A DNA stretch of 64,000 nt from an uncultured Sphaerochaeta sp. (GCF_963677315.1 NZ_OY781940.1:546001-610000), one strand, 5' to 3'. Positions 52,573 to 62,540 are shown, counted from the first letter of the stretch. Notes: a model not told the origin generated them from the sequence alone. Numbers and translations: made by a program.

Positions 52573-54681
52573 CTATTTCTGTTCTTTCTTCCGTTTCTCC
52601 TGATAATCCTTCTTCAGCTGCTCGGAAACGCTTACCGGCACCTTGCCGTACTTCCCGATTTCCATGGTAAATTCGCCCTTACCCTGGGTGAGGGAGCGAA
52701 GAACCGTGGAATATCCGAACATTTCAGAGAGAGGCACTTCAGCAATAACCGTACTCATTGCATTATCCTCGGTGGAGCTGATGATCAGGCCACGTCTCTG
52801 GTTGACCGAAGCGAACACAGAACCCTGGAACTCATTGGGGGCTACAACCTCGACCTTCATGATTGGCTCGAGGATGACCGGCTTGGCCTTCTCGAACGCA
52901 TCACGGAATGCACTGAGGGCTGCAGTCTGGAATGCCTGGTCGGATGAGTCAACCGGGTGCCAAGCACCATCGTTGACAACAGCCTTCACACCAAGTACGG
53001 GGAATCCGAGCTGAGCACCCTTCTTGATGGCCATCTGGAATCCTTTGTCACAGGATGGAATGTATTCAGTAGGAATGGATCCACCCTTGATCTCGTCAAC
53101 AAACTCGTACTCTTTTACATCCTCACCCTCTTCAGGATCTGGAAGTGGCTCGATATAACCGGCAACACGTGCGTACTGACCGGAACCACCAGTCTGCTTC
53201 TTGTGGGTGTAGTTGAAGTCGGCTCTCTGGGTGATAGCTTCACGGTAGGCGACCTCAGGCTGACCGATTTCCACCTCTGCCTTGTACTCACGCTTCATGC
53301 GTTCTACATAGACCTCAAGGTGCAACTCACCCATGCCCTGGATGATTGTCTGGTTGGACTCAGGATCCACATAGCTGCGGAAGGTCGGGTCCTCCTTGGT
53401 AAAGCGGTTGAGTGCCTTACCCATATTGTCCGCAGCCTTCTTGTCCACTGGCTTGATAGCCAAGGAGATAACCGGGTTGGGAACAAACATACTGGAGAGT
53501 GAGTAGTTCAGCTTAGGATCACAGAAGGTATCACCACTGGCACAGTCAATGCCGAAGAGTGCTGCAATTTCACCACAGCCTGCTTCTGTCAAATCTTCCA
53601 TGGTAGCTGCGTGCATACGGATCAAGCGTCCAACACGGAACTTCTTGCGGCTACGGGTATTGTAGAGCTCATCACCCTTCTTCACCTTACCCTGATAGAC
53701 ACGTATATACGTCAGCTGTCCATACTGTCCATCCTCGAGCTTGAATGCCAGGACAACAGGAGGAAGATCTTCGTCTGCAACCAGCTTGACCTCTTCCTCG
53801 TTATTGTCGAGGTCGAGAGCCTTGTTGGTGACATCAGTAGGATTCGGAAGGTAGCTGATAACGCCATCAAGCAAGGGCTGGATACCCTTGTTCTTGTATG
53901 CACTACCCATGAATACCGGGCAGAGCTCCAGGTTGATGGTAGCTTTTCTTATTGCCTTGCGAAGAAGTTCTTCGGTTACATTTTCCTCGAGCATAGCTTC
54001 CATAAGCTCGTCTGAGCACAGGGAGACACTATCAAGCAGCTCTTCGCGGCGAGCATCAGCTTCTTCCTTCAGATGGGAGGGAATCTCAGCTTCACGAACA
54101 GCATCCCCATTGGGACCGTCATCGAAGTAGAGAGCCTTCATGCTGATTAAGTCAACAACACCTTCCATCTTGTCTTCGAGACCGATGGGGATCTGCATCA
54201 ATACAGCATTCAGACCAAGCTTCTCTATCAATTGGTTCTTGACACGATATGGGTTTGCACCGGTTCGGTCACACTTGTTGACGAATGCAATACGAGGAAC
54301 GTGGTAACGCTTCATCTGCCGGTCTACGGTGATGGACTGGCTCTGTACGCCACCAACGGAACAAAGTACCAAAACAGCACCGTCCAGTACGCGCAATGAA
54401 CGTTCAACCTCGATGGTAAAATCAACGTGTCCCGGTGTGTCGATAACGTTGATTTCAGTACCTTTCCAGTTAACATTCGTTGCAGCGGAGGCAATGGTGA
54501 TACCTCTTTCGCGTTCAAGCTCCATGCTATCCATGGTAGCTCCAACGCCATCCTTACCACGAACTTCATGTATTTCGTGGATCTTATTGCAGTAGTAGAG
54601 GATGCGTTCGGTTAGTGTTGTCTTACCCGAGTCGATGTGGGCACTGATTCCGATATTCCTCAAATTTTGCAAGTCAGCCAT
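52573..54681 (-). CDS. fusA: Elongation factor G, spirochaete-type
   Basis: A 702-residue translation GTPase. The G1 loop is [15 protein letters not shown], switch II is DTPGHVDF, and G4 is NKCD. The switch I region ([19 protein letters not shown]) departs from the common EQERGITITSAAT form and resembles the spd-type EF-G found in spirochaetes, planctomycetes and some deltaproteobacteria. Domains II-V are complete. It is not next to rpsL/rpsG, as expected for that class. AGAGG precedes the ATG. Whether it is the main translocase or a recycling-only version needs comparison with other EF-G copies. Confidence 0.97.
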   Translation of the reverse strand: MADLQNLRNIGISAHIDSGKTTLTERILYYCNKIHEIHEVRGKDGVGATMDSMELERERGITIASAATNVNWKGTEINVIDTPGHVDFTIEVERSLRVLDGAVLVLCSVGGVQSQSITVDRQMKRYHVPRIAFVNKCDRTGANPYRVKNQLIEKLGLNAVLMQIPIGLEDKMEGVVDLISMKALYFDDGPNGDAVREAEIPSHLKEEADARREELLDSVSLCSDELMEAMLEENVTEELLRKAIRKATINLELCPVFMGSAYKNKGIQPLLDGVISYLPNPTDVTNKALDLDNNEEEVKLVADEDLPPVVLAFKLEDGQYGQLTYIRVYQGKVKKGDELYNTRSRKKFRVGRLIRMHAATMEDLTEAGCGEIAALFGIDCASGDTFCDPKLNYSLSSMFVPNPVISLAIKPVDKKAADNMGKALNRFTKEDPTFRSYVDPESNQTIIQGMGELHLEVYVERMKREYKAEVEIGQPEVAYREAITQRADFNYTHKKQTGGSGQYARVAGYIEPLPDPEEGEDVKEYEFVDEIKGGSIPTEYIPSCDKGFQMAIKKGAQLGFPVLGVKAVVNDGAWHPVDSSDQAFQTAALSAFRDAFEKAKPVILEPIMKVEVVAPNEFQGSVFASVNQRRGLIISSTEDNAMSTVIAEVPLSEMFGYSTVLRSLTQGKGEFTMEIGKYGKVPVSVSEQLKKDYQEKRKKEQK

Positions 54682-54942
54682 TCTTTATAACCTCTATAGT
54701 ATAGAATAAAAACGAGTCCACAGATTCCCCTGCAGAATTCCAGCATCCTGATGTAAAACTCTTACTCCCTAGCACACATCAGGTTACCAACTGAAGGGAA
54801 GAGAACGAACGGTCGCGGGATATGCTTACCCCAACGTACCTCGTGGATAATAGTATATCTCGGTTTTTTGTGCAATCCCTTTTCCCAATACAATCCTTTT
54901 CCGACTCGACACTTGTGTGTTACAATAGCTCAGAGGTATGCC

Positions 54943-55344
54943 ATGGAAACGATTTTCACCAAGATTTTAAAAGGGGAGATTCCCTCCATATTCTTACACA
55001 AGGACGAACTTTGTTTCTCCATTCTCGATATCAATCCTGTCAACAAGGGACATTTACTGATCATTACATCACAACCATACCCTACCCTTGAAAGCTGCCC
55101 AGAAGAAGTCCTGAGCCATATGATGGTGCTGGCCAAGAAGGCTGACAGCGTGCTCAGAGAAAACCTGGGTTGTGATGCCACCAACCTGATCATCAATAAC
55201 GGCAAGGAAAGCGGGCAGGAAGTACCACACCTGCATCTTCATATCATCCCCAGGTACAAAGAGGATGGAAAGACCTTGCGTCTCGTCAAAGAGCCCTACA
55301 GCGATGGCGAGATTGCCGATTATGGAAAGAAATTGGAGTTTTAA
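54943..55344 (+). CDS. HIT-family nucleotide-binding protein
   Basis: A 133-residue histidine-triad hydrolase/transferase (HinT-like). The N-terminus FTKILKGEIPSIFLHKDELC, the core DINPVNKGHLLIIT and the triad EVPHLHLHIIPRY are present. It acts on adenosine-phosphoramidate or related nucleotides. GAGG precedes the ATG at 54943; an upstream in-frame ATG at 54868 lacks a ribosome site. Followed after 2 bases by a small Cys-rich gene. Confidence 0.93.
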   Translation: METIFTKILKGEIPSIFLHKDELCFSILDINPVNKGHLLIITSQPYPTLESCPEEVLSHMMVLAKKADSVLRENLGCDATNLIINNGKESGQEVPHLHLHIIPRYKEDGKTLRLVKEPYSDGEIADYGKKLEF

Positions 55345-55346
55345 CC

Positions 55347-55628
55347 ATGCGTGCATGTCATCACTGCCATACTCCCATCGACCCATTGCTCAGTATTGGC
55401 TACCATACCGTATGTCCAACCTGTTCAAAAAGCTTGCACAGCTGTGTTAATTGCAGGTTTTACAGTCCAGGGGTCTACCACGACTGCCTTGAAGGAGTCG
55501 AGGAGTATATAGAGGATAAGGAGAATGCAAACTTCTGCGACTCCTTCATGCTCGGTGAGGATTCCAAAGAGGAATCTGAGAAAAAAGCACGTGCCAAGGC
55601 GAGAGCCGAAGCACTCTTCAACTTCTAA
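55347..55628 (+). CDS. Small cysteine-rich, zinc-ribbon-like protein
   Basis: A 93-residue protein I do not recognise by name. It carries CHHC near the start, CPTC at about residue 23, CVNC at about 33 and two more Cys at about 47 and 64, a pattern that suggests one or two zinc sites. The C-terminus is highly charged (SKEESEKKARAKARAEA). It is encoded 2 bases after the HIT gene and about 16 before the lipoprotein gene, so all three are probably co-transcribed. Confidence 0.75.
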   Translation: MRACHHCHTPIDPLLSIGYHTVCPTCSKSLHSCVNCRFYSPGVYHDCLEGVEEYIEDKENANFCDSFMLGEDSKEESEKKARAKARAEALFNF

Positions 55629-55644
55629 GGAACCAATAATACCT

Positions 55645-57360
55645 ATGAACAGACGTATTGTACTAATAGCGATTGCACTACTACTCACCATCCTCATGGG
55701 ATGTGAGACCTATACTGCCCGCTCTGCAAAAGAGAGCTTACAGACACCAAACCCTGTAGCAGAGGGAGAGCTCGTCACCAAATACTCCCTTGTGGTAGCC
55801 GAAGCGCAAGCGAAAGCAGAGGTAGAGGAAGCGGAACTCCTTGCAGAGCAGGAGAGACAAGCTGAAGCAGAAGAGAGGCAGCGCTATGAAGCCATGCAGG
55901 AGTCCATTGCCTCTCTCCAGACAGAGAAAAGTACATTGGAGAAGAAACTGCAAGAGAGCGAGGAGGCCCTCGCTGAGGAACAGAACAATACCCAGTCATT
56001 GAAAGAATCATTGGAAGAACGCAATCTCTTGTTGGACAACAAGGATCTGACTCTCTCTCAAGAAGCCGAGGAATACCAGACCACCATTGCCACCCTACAA
56101 TCTGAGATCGAGGCATTGCATAAAGAGATTGAAGAGAACGAGCAAGACTACGAGATGCTTAGCTACCAAGCAGGAGAACTGGAGAATATTCTCTCAGAAC
56201 AACAGAGCATCAACAACGAGCTGCAAACCATCTTGCATGAAGCAGAGCTGAAGCATACCGCGGAAACAGAATCGTTGAAAGCTGCCCAAGAACAAAGATT
56301 ACAGGAACTGCAGAACACCATAGATTCCCTGAAGACAGACAATGAACTCCTCACAGCACAACTTGAGGAGAAGACCCAGTCCCTGGAAGAGCGCCTCCGT
56401 CTTGAACAACAACGTATCGATGAGGCAAAGCGAATCGAGGAAGAACGACTGGAAAAGCAGAGGGAGAAGGCAGAGGAGCTGAGAAAAGCGGAAGAAGCTG
56501 AGATGGCTCGCCTTGCCGCCCTGGAAGCAGAATATCAACAGATCCCCCCTCTCGAACAATTGACACTTCCCAGGATGTACACCACGGATGAAGCTACCAG
56601 CCTTTCAGCCGACAACGATCCGCTGAACGTTCTGATGCTCCCTCTGGATGATATTCGCTGGAGCGACCCAGCCATGAAAAACCTGGTTGCTACGAGTATC
56701 AGTGATATAAAAGCCCCCGTCATCATGGTTACGGGACATATGCAGAATGTCATTGATCTTGTGAGACAGTTACGAAGAAATGCCGTGTTGGTCGAAGGAG
56801 GGGCGATCATCACCTCCTATCGGGTCATCTCAACTACAAACCATGGGATACGTGTCCAATTCAGCAACACGAAGACAATCAGACTTTCCATCGCCAATCT
56901 CCCTGAATATAAGGTCTTTGATGCATTCACCAGTGGAAACGATTGGAAAACCCTACAAAAACAGGTTACCAGCGAACGGACCAAGATGCTCGAAAGAATC
57001 TTGGCAGAAGGAACGGTTACCGAGCCAACTATCATAGGGGCCAGCCTCTTTGAGCCATCCTACCAGGATTGGAACACGTTCAGTCCGGTACTGTATCGAC
57101 AAATCGACTATATCTGGCCATTATCGAACTTCCTGGAGGAGTCATCCTTCTACGATGTATATAGAGCCACCCATTTCTCTGCAGACACCGACGCGGGAAA
57201 CACGCTTGTCACCGAGAACCTGAAAGAACGTATCGATTATGTCTACAGTAGAAAAGTCCTTCCATTGCAGAGCTCTATGCTGACCATTGGAGGAGAATCA
57301 ATTCCTGATGCACAGAACATCGCCCGCTACGGGATCTCTGCCACCTTCCTGATTCCTTAG
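55645..57360 (+). CDS. Lipoprotein with long coiled coil
   Basis: A 571-residue predicted lipoprotein. The signal (RIVLIAIALLLTILMGC) has a lipobox ending at Cys20. Residues about 55-300 are almost entirely Glu/Lys/Gln/Ala-rich heptads, a long coiled coil. The C-terminal 250 residues are globular (PPLEQLTLPRMYTTDEATSLS, NVLMLPLDDIRWSDPAMKNLV, RQIDYIWPLSNFLEESSFYDVYR in part). A cell-envelope structural or tethering role is likely, but I do not recognise the family. AAGGA precedes the ATG. Converges on the HdeD-like gene with a 4-base overlap. Confidence 0.8.
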   Translation: MNRRIVLIAIALLLTILMGCETYTARSAKESLQTPNPVAEGELVTKYSLVVAEAQAKAEVEEAELLAEQERQAEAEERQRYEAMQESIASLQTEKSTLEKKLQESEEALAEEQNNTQSLKESLEERNLLLDNKDLTLSQEAEEYQTTIATLQSEIEALHKEIEENEQDYEMLSYQAGELENILSEQQSINNELQTILHEAELKHTAETESLKAAQEQRLQELQNTIDSLKTDNELLTAQLEEKTQSLEERLRLEQQRIDEAKRIEEERLEKQREKAEELRKAEEAEMARLAALEAEYQQIPPLEQLTLPRMYTTDEATSLSADNDPLNVLMLPLDDIRWSDPAMKNLVATSISDIKAPVIMVTGHMQNVIDLVRQLRRNAVLVEGGAIITSYRVISTTNHGIRVQFSNTKTIRLSIANLPEYKVFDAFTSGNDWKTLQKQVTSERTKMLERILAEGTVTEPTIIGASLFEPSYQDWNTFSPVLYRQIDYIWPLSNFLEESSFYDVYRATHFSADTDAGNTLVTENLKERIDYVYSRKVLPLQSSMLTIGGESIPDAQNIARYGISATFLIP

Positions 57361-57962
57361 TTCTCCGGATCTATAACCTCCGCCTCTGCTTCAACCACCT
57401 GTTCCTTGAACTGTTGGTTGATCTTGCGGATGCGCAGAGACCAGAGAATCATGCCGATTCCGCTTACTATGAAGAGCAACCCGAATAGCTTGAGCAACAG
57501 GCTCCCGATCTGCTGTGGGAATACAAACAAGAGAATGGCCATAATCAGGGAGAATACACCCTCCGTGTAGAGAGGAGAGAGGGAGCGTTCCTCTTTCCTC
57601 ATCAGCAATGCATCCAAGAAGGAAATCAGGGCAGAGAATAAAAGCTGTGCACCAATGATGTACAACAATACTGTCCAGCTTATGGTCGCTGCCGAGAGAG
57701 GGACGATAATGGCAACCAAACCGATTACTATGCTCAAGAGGGCCTTGACCAAGGTAGCTATACGTGAGCGACTACCAAGATTGAATCCCTTCAAGTAAAT
57801 CATACTGGAAATTCCCGATCCTGCAAGGAACACCCCTAAAAGGGAGATGAAAATCTTCACGAAGGATTCCTGTTGGAACATCAAGAAAATCCCTACGATA
57901 ATCAAGAATGCACCTATCACGGTGGAAAGAATGAGGTGACGTTTAAGAAAGGTTTCCTGCAT
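57357..57962 (-). CDS. HdeD-like (DUF308) membrane protein
   Basis: A 201-residue protein with six hydrophobic segments in DUF308-type repeats (STVIGAFLIIVGIFLMF, SLLGVFLAGSGISSMIYL, ALLSIVIGLVAIIVPLSAA, SWTVLLYIIGAQLLFSALISF). The start at 57962 (MQETFLKRH) follows AAGGAG. HdeD of E. coli is linked to acid resistance; the role here is unknown. Divergent from the yjjG gene. Confidence 0.85.
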   Translation of the reverse strand: MQETFLKRHLILSTVIGAFLIIVGIFLMFQQESFVKIFISLLGVFLAGSGISSMIYLKGFNLGSRSRIATLVKALLSIVIGLVAIIVPLSAATISWTVLLYIIGAQLLFSALISFLDALLMRKEERSLSPLYTEGVFSLIMAILLFVFPQQIGSLLLKLFGLLFIVSGIGMILWSLRIRKINQQFKEQVVEAEAEVIDPEN

Positions 57963-58051
57963 ATTGGGCTCCTTGCCTTTCGGTCCTGTACAATTGGACC
58001 GTTTTTCTTTATCGTACTGGCTAGAACACCCTAAGTAAAGGATGACAACAC

Positions 58052-58747
58052 ATGTACCGGTATCTTTTCTTTGACGCAGATGGGACACTTTTTGATTTCG
58101 AACAAGCAGAACACAATGCATTCTGGAAGATGGCAGAAAGCCTTAGCCTGCCACTGGAAAGGAAGCATGAGCAAGACTATATCCGCTGCAATGCTGAGGT
58201 ATGGAAACAGTTTGAAAAAGGAGAAGTCACCATCGATGAATTGAAAGTGAAGCGATTCGCCAATTTTGCATCGGAAACGGGGATTTTCCTCGATGCTGAA
58301 GAAGCAAGCAGGAGTTATCAGTATCAGCTGTCTGGTCAGGGTATCCTGTTTGATGAGAGCATTACCGTTCTTGAGACTTTGAAAGAGAGGGGTTACACAC
58401 TCTTCCTTGCCACCAACGGAATTGCAGAAGTACAGAGAGGCAGGATTGCCGTATCAAATACTGAGCGGTACTTCGATCACATCTTCATTAGTGAAGAGTT
58501 GGGATACCAGAAGCCAGATCCACGATTTTTTGCCCATATGTTCGAGGTAACCGGGCTCGGTGAACAAAAACAGTTCTCACTCATGATCGGAGACAGTCTT
58601 TCCAGCGATATAGCTGGAGGCATAGCCAGTGGCATGGATACGTTGTGGTTGAACAAGGAAGGAAAACCTCAGGACCCCAAGGTACAACCAACCTATACCC
58701 ACAACAGTCTATCCTCTGTGCTTGATTTCCTTAACGGCCCTCTCTGA
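58052..58747 (+). CDS. yjjG: YjjG-like HAD-family nucleotidase
   Basis: A 231-residue HAD phosphatase: motif I YLFFDADGTLFDF, motif II LATNG, motif III Lys in GYQKPDPRFF and motif IV IGDSLSSDIAGG. The FFDADGTLFDFE start and overall length match YjjG nucleotidases, which clear non-canonical pyrimidine monophosphates. AAAGGA lies upstream. The 3' end overlaps the convergent FKBP gene by 17 bp. Confidence 0.85.
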   Translation: MYRYLFFDADGTLFDFEQAEHNAFWKMAESLSLPLERKHEQDYIRCNAEVWKQFEKGEVTIDELKVKRFANFASETGIFLDAEEASRSYQYQLSGQGILFDESITVLETLKERGYTLFLATNGIAEVQRGRIAVSNTERYFDHIFISEELGYQKPDPRFFAHMFEVTGLGEQKQFSLMIGDSLSSDIAGGIASGMDTLWLNKEGKPQDPKVQPTYTHNSLSSVLDFLNGPL

Positions 58748-59534
58748 TTGACTTGAGTTCAACCTCTATGATCAACAGGGTATTTGGTTCAATGGTTTCC
58801 GTCCCCTCCTTCCCATAGGCAAGATCAGGATGTATCCAGAAACGATACTTTGCACCTTCCTGCATCAACTTAACACCTTCAATAAACCCTGGTACCATGA
58901 TGGCTTCCAGCAGGAAGGTGGAACTCTGTTCCCGTTCATAGGAACTGTCAATGATTTTTCCGTTCAACAGCATGATCTGGTAATCGACTTCTACCATGCT
59001 GTCCTCTGTTGGGCGGTCCCCTTCCCCTTCTACAAGCACTTCATACTGCAGTCCTGAATCGGTTATCTTTACAGACTCCCTTTCCTTGTTGGTCTTCAGA
59101 AAATTCTCTGCAACTTCCATATTGGCTGAGGATATGGCATCCATCTCCTCTTGTGCAATCTGCAAGAGTTTTGTTTGCACTTCATAAAGGGTTTGGGACA
59201 TCTCCTCCTGGGTGTAGAACCCCTGACCCCTATCAGCATCGAGAATTCCTTTGGCAAAATAAGAGGCTTCCAAGTCACTGAAACCCTTCTGCTGTACCAT
59301 TGAGGAGTAGAGAAGATAGCCATAGGTGTAACTGAAACGATCTTCCAGCGTAGAAGGCTCTTCCAAATCCCGAATGACATCCGTCTCTTCAACAACTGGT
59401 TCAGCTTGTACCACAACCGTTGAAGAAGTTTCCTCCACAGGATTCTGGGGAGATTCAACTGGAGTTTTCGAACATCCAACCATCAAGAAGAGCAAGAACA
59501 AGGGGACGAGGCGCACAGACAAGGTATTCTTCAC
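58731..59534 (-). CDS. FKBP-type peptidyl-prolyl isomerase lipoprotein
   Basis: A 267-residue lipoprotein (signal LVPLFLLFLMVGC, lipobox Cys at residue 21). After a Pro/Val/Glu-rich linker, an FKBP N-terminal helical region (residues about 60-150: SYTYGYLLYSSMVQQKGFSDLE, ADRGQGFYTQEEMSQ) precedes the FKBP catalytic domain (residues about 155-265) with GLQYEVLVEGEG, VDYQIMLLNGKIIDSS, VPGFIEGVKLM and LAYGKEGTETIEPNTLLIIEVEL. Helps fold envelope proteins, similar to FkpA or Mip. Confidence 0.9.
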   Translation of the reverse strand: MKNTLSVRLVPLFLLFLMVGCSKTPVESPQNPVEETSSTVVVQAEPVVEETDVIRDLEEPSTLEDRFSYTYGYLLYSSMVQQKGFSDLEASYFAKGILDADRGQGFYTQEEMSQTLYEVQTKLLQIAQEEMDAISSANMEVAENFLKTNKERESVKITDSGLQYEVLVEGEGDRPTEDSMVEVDYQIMLLNGKIIDSSYEREQSSTFLLEAIMVPGFIEGVKLMQEGAKYRFWIHPDLAYGKEGTETIEPNTLLIIEVELKSIREGR

Positions 59535-59604
59535 GGCATATCCTTCCGTAACAGCATTATTTCAGGTCTTCGACCGATGTGTTCTGGATCAACACATAGC
59601 AAGC

Positions 59605-59628
59605 ATGTCATACACCCCATTATGACAT
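59605..59628. other. Inverted repeat in the gap before the FKBP gene
   Basis: ATGTCATA (59605-59612) and TATGACAT (59621-59628) with an 8-base centre. It lies upstream of the FKBP gene and could be an operator or part of a leader; nothing else is seen in this 173-bp gap. Confidence 0.3.
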
Positions 59629-59696
59629 ACGTGAAAAGAAGACCTGTATAAAGGAAACTGTAACCCAGCTGACCGCATACGTCCAGTGTAAAGTGT

Positions 59697-59732
59697 CAAA
59701 AAGTGCCCTATTGGGGAAAAACGCTCCCCAAT
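59697..59732 (-). terminator. Terminator-like hairpin at the end of the fumarase operon
   Basis: ATTGGGGA pairs with TCCCCAAT (59710-59717 with 59725-59732); the stem includes the last codons of the beta-subunit gene. Seven bases later, on the minus strand, is a five-T run. Confidence 0.55.
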
Positions 59733-60232
59733 TGTGAATCGATTGCTACGATAACCGGAAACTTCTCCACCTCAAGACGCAAGAGAGCCTCTGGTCCCAA
59801 GTCGGGAAATGCAACCGTTGTGACAGCTCTGACGGTGGAAGCATAGAGCGCTCCGCACCCTCCAAAGGCTTGTAGATATACCGCCTCGTTTCTCTTGATT
59901 GCCGTGGCCACTTCCTTGGAACGAGGCCCCTTGCCGATCATAACCTTGAGACCCTGGTCAAGCAACAGCGGGCTGAAAGGGTCCATTCTTGCACTGGTGG
60001 TCGGGCCACAGGAACCGATCAGCTTCCCTTGTGGAGCTGGACTTGGCCCCATATAATATATGGTCTCACCTTCCAAGGAGATGGGAAGACTCCTTTCCTG
60101 CTGCAAAAGTTCGTACAGTCGTTTATGGACCTGGTCACGACCTACGTAGAGGGATCCAGTCAGCAAGACTTGGTCATAAGCCTTCAGACTCGCAATATCC
60201 TCACTGCTTAGGGGCAATACCAATTCACGCAT
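59708..60232 (-). CDS. Class I fumarate hydratase, beta (C-terminal) subunit
   Basis: A 174-residue Fe-S hydro-lyase C-terminal subunit. Motifs: LTGSLYVGRDQVHKRLYELL, YYMGPSPAPQGKLIGSCGPTTSARMD, and the YLQAFGGCGALYA region. With the alpha subunit it interconverts fumarate and malate (or acts on tartrate). The start at 60232 (MRELVLPL) follows GGGAGG and overlaps the alpha gene by 8 bases. Confidence 0.92.
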   Translation of the reverse strand: MRELVLPLSSEDIASLKAYDQVLLTGSLYVGRDQVHKRLYELLQQERSLPISLEGETIYYMGPSPAPQGKLIGSCGPTTSARMDPFSPLLLDQGLKVMIGKGPRSKEVATAIKRNEAVYLQAFGGCGALYASTVRAVTTVAFPDLGPEALLRLEVEKFPVIVAIDSQLGSVFPQ

Positions 60233-61091
60233 TTCTCCCCTCCCATACAATCGTTGCCTTTCTGTCTGCCCAACAGTTGATGGAAACAGCCAACGGAAGA
60301 CCGGCAATATGTGTCCCCTCATAGGCAACTGCAACATGAAGGGCTGTGATCATCCCACCAAGACCGCCACTACCAATACCCAATCCCTGTAGACGTGTGA
60401 GTATTTTTTCTTCCAATTCAGCATACTGTCTCTCGGGGTGGGAGGATCGCACATCGCGGAGCAATGCCCGCTTGCTTAAATAAGCCGCCCGGTCCATGGA
60501 ACCACCGAGGCCAACACCGACAAAAATAGGAGGACATGGCTTTCCTCCTGCTGCAGAAACAATCTCAGCAACTGCGCTGATGATTGTCTCTTCTCCTCCG
60601 GTGGGATTGAGCATCCTGACCGAGCTGCAGTTCTCACTACCGAATCCCTTGAGCAATATCTCTATCCTTAAGCAACTTCCCTCCACCAGGTTCCACCAGA
60701 TCACTGGAGGGAGATTATCCTGTGTATTAATCCGCTCAAACACAGGCTCGACCACCACCGATCGCCGAAAATGGGCTTGTTTAACAGCAGTGGCACATCC
60801 TTCAAGAATCTCGGCCTCTATATCAGAGAGAGGTATTGGACAGGACTTGCCTACATCCACGAACACCAGGAACATCCCGGTATCCTGGCACATGGGAAGT
60901 GTCTGTTCCTTAGCTCGTGCAAGATTATCCAGTATTGCATCCAGGACTGCCAAACTTGACCGGCTACCTATCGATGTTTCAGCTGCTGCTGATTCAATGG
61001 CATGGGCTTCACGGATTTTCTCCAGAACCCCCTCATCAAGTTCGACTACTGCCTTCTGCAGTTCCTCACTGATCCTCTTTGCGAGTTTCAT
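60225..61091 (-). CDS. Class I fumarate hydratase, alpha (N-terminal) subunit
   Basis: A 288-residue subunit that holds the oxygen-sensitive [4Fe-4S] cluster, with Cys in LPMCQDTGMFLVF, GSENCSSVRML and AGGKPCPPIFVGVGLGG. The anaerobic lifestyle implied elsewhere in the window fits a class I enzyme. L-tartrate dehydratase is an alternative because the two families look alike. Its start overlaps the end of the VanZ-like gene by 26 bp, so the operon is patatin-radical SAM-VanZ-fumarase. Confidence 0.92.
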   Translation of the reverse strand: MKLAKRISEELQKAVVELDEGVLEKIREAHAIESAAAETSIGSRSSLAVLDAILDNLARAKEQTLPMCQDTGMFLVFVDVGKSCPIPLSDIEAEILEGCATAVKQAHFRRSVVVEPVFERINTQDNLPPVIWWNLVEGSCLRIEILLKGFGSENCSSVRMLNPTGGEETIISAVAEIVSAAGGKPCPPIFVGVGLGGSMDRAAYLSKRALLRDVRSSHPERQYAELEEKILTRLQGLGIGSGGLGGMITALHVAVAYEGTHIAGLPLAVSINCWADRKATIVWEGRNA

Positions 61092-61590
61092 CTACTTCAT
61101 CCTTCCAGTTAGGGTCATACAGCCATGGCCTGGTGGCAAAGTAACTACCTACAGCCTTCAAGACCAACAAGGCAATGGCTAGACCAACAACTAATCCCAT
61201 AAAATCTGCAGCCAAATCAAGCCACTCACGACTTCTCTCAAACATCGGTTGCAACAGCTCCACAATGATTCCAAGCAGTGTACCGACTACCAAGGAGACA
61301 AGAACAGCACTACCGGACCAAGAACTGAGATGGAGCGTTGAGTGTGGTACTGCAACCCGCTTGCGGGGTTTTCCCGATCCTGGAATCTGCAGGAATGCAA
61401 AAAAGAGAGAGAACCCAAGGGCAGCATAGGCTGCCATATGATCTCCCTTGTCGGCAAAGGGGATCCAGGAGATTTCCGGATAGGACTCCTTTGGCATAAA
61501 GGAAAAGACAAGAATCAACGTCACCACAAGCGTGGAAAGGATGATTCCTGTTACACGGACGATCATCTGTAAGGGAATTCTCTCTCTCAT
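61066..61590 (-). CDS. VanZ-like membrane protein
   Basis: A 174-residue protein with about four hydrophobic segments. The VanZ-type sequence WIPFADKGDHMAAYAALGFSLFFAF and IVELLQPMFERSREWLDLAADFMGLVVGLAIA is seen. Function in this family is poorly known apart from glycopeptide tolerance in a few Gram-positives. The start at 61590 (MRERIPLQ) has AAGGAG upstream and overlaps the radical SAM gene stop (ATGA). Confidence 0.85.
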   Translation of the reverse strand: MRERIPLQMIVRVTGIILSTLVVTLILVFSFMPKESYPEISWIPFADKGDHMAAYAALGFSLFFAFLQIPGSGKPRKRVAVPHSTLHLSSWSGSAVLVSLVVGTLLGIIVELLQPMFERSREWLDLAADFMGLVVGLAIALLVLKAVGSYFATRPWLYDPNWKDEVDETRKEDQ

Positions 61591-62540
61591 ACCAAGTCTC
61601 CTTGTACCCAGCCTCTCACTTCCATCGTGCTCTTCAACTGCTGGAGAAATTGATGCTTGTCGGGAAATGCACGTGGAGCGACAAGTCGATATTCGGGAGT
61701 TTCGCATACCATACGTTCGATGACAACGGAAGGATTCAGACGTCTCAAGAACCATATACTCTGCTCAACATGCCTTCTCAAGGAAGCAGTTCCTACCTCA
61801 CCCATCTCATACCAATCCTGTAAGCGGGTGCCCTGACAAATATGCAGATTATGGATCTTCACCGCTTCACTTCCAGCCCTATTCACCATGGCTGCAGTTT
61901 GGGCAAAATCCTTGCGGTCTTCACCTGGTAAACCGAGTATCACATGAGTACAAACACCAATGCCGGCCAAATGTAACGAATCTGCTGCAGAAATGTAGGA
62001 AAAAACATCATGGCCCCTTCCAATACGTGCCAGTGTCTTATCACTGCCGCTTTGAAGCCCAAGTTCAACCCACACCTTTTGCACCGAATGCTGATACCTT
62101 TTCAGCAAGGCAATTATCTCATCGGTAATGCAATCAGGACGGGTTGAGACGATCAATTCTACAAAGGGGCCTTCTTCCAATACCAGGTCATAGAGCATTT
62201 TAAGGTGTTCCAAGGTGTCATAGGTATTGGTATAGGCTTGGAAATAGAGTGAGTACATATCAGCACGGTATCTACGTTTCAAGAATCGCTTTCCCTGCTC
62301 TATCTGCATTTTTATCTTGCTGATTCTCTCTTCAATGCCTATATGGGAGATTTCAATCAGCCTGTCCTGGGGCTTCTGGTAAGCTGCAATGGTGCCTGTC
62401 CCATCACAGAAAGCACATCCACCACTTCCATCCATATTGCGATTTGGACAGGAGAACTGACCATCCACCCCTATGCGGTACACACGCCCATGATACACTT
62501 CATGGAGATGGGTGGCATACGACCTGTAGACCTCACTCAT
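61587..62540 (-). CDS. Radical SAM protein, TIGR01212/YhcC family
   Basis: A 317-residue radical SAM enzyme. The N-terminus YRIGVDGQFSCPNRN and GGCAFCDGTGT carry the family's Fe-S cysteines. Downstream are RRYRADMYSLYFQAYTNTYDTLEHL (in part), ELIVSTRPDCI, VWVELGLQSGSDKTL and GLPGEDRKDF. Close relatives are of unknown function. The start at 62540 shares one base with the stop of the upstream gene. Confidence 0.9.
   Translation of the reverse strand: MSEVYRSYATHLHEVYHGRVYRIGVDGQFSCPNRNMDGSGGCAFCDGTGTIAAYQKPQDRLIEISHIGIEERISKIKMQIEQGKRFLKRRYRADMYSLYFQAYTNTYDTLEHLKMLYDLVLEEGPFVELIVSTRPDCITDEIIALLKRYQHSVQKVWVELGLQSGSDKTLARIGRGHDVFSYISAADSLHLAGIGVCTHVILGLPGEDRKDFAQTAAMVNRAGSEAVKIHNLHICQGTRLQDWYEMGEVGTASLRRHVEQSIWFLRRLNPSVVIERMVCETPEYRLVAPRAFPDKHQFLQQLKSTMEVRGWVQGDLV

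Noticed and set aside
52957..53502. Open frame of about 180 codons opposite fusA
   Set aside because: Antisense shadow of EF-G, low-complexity hydrophobic translation without a start signal.
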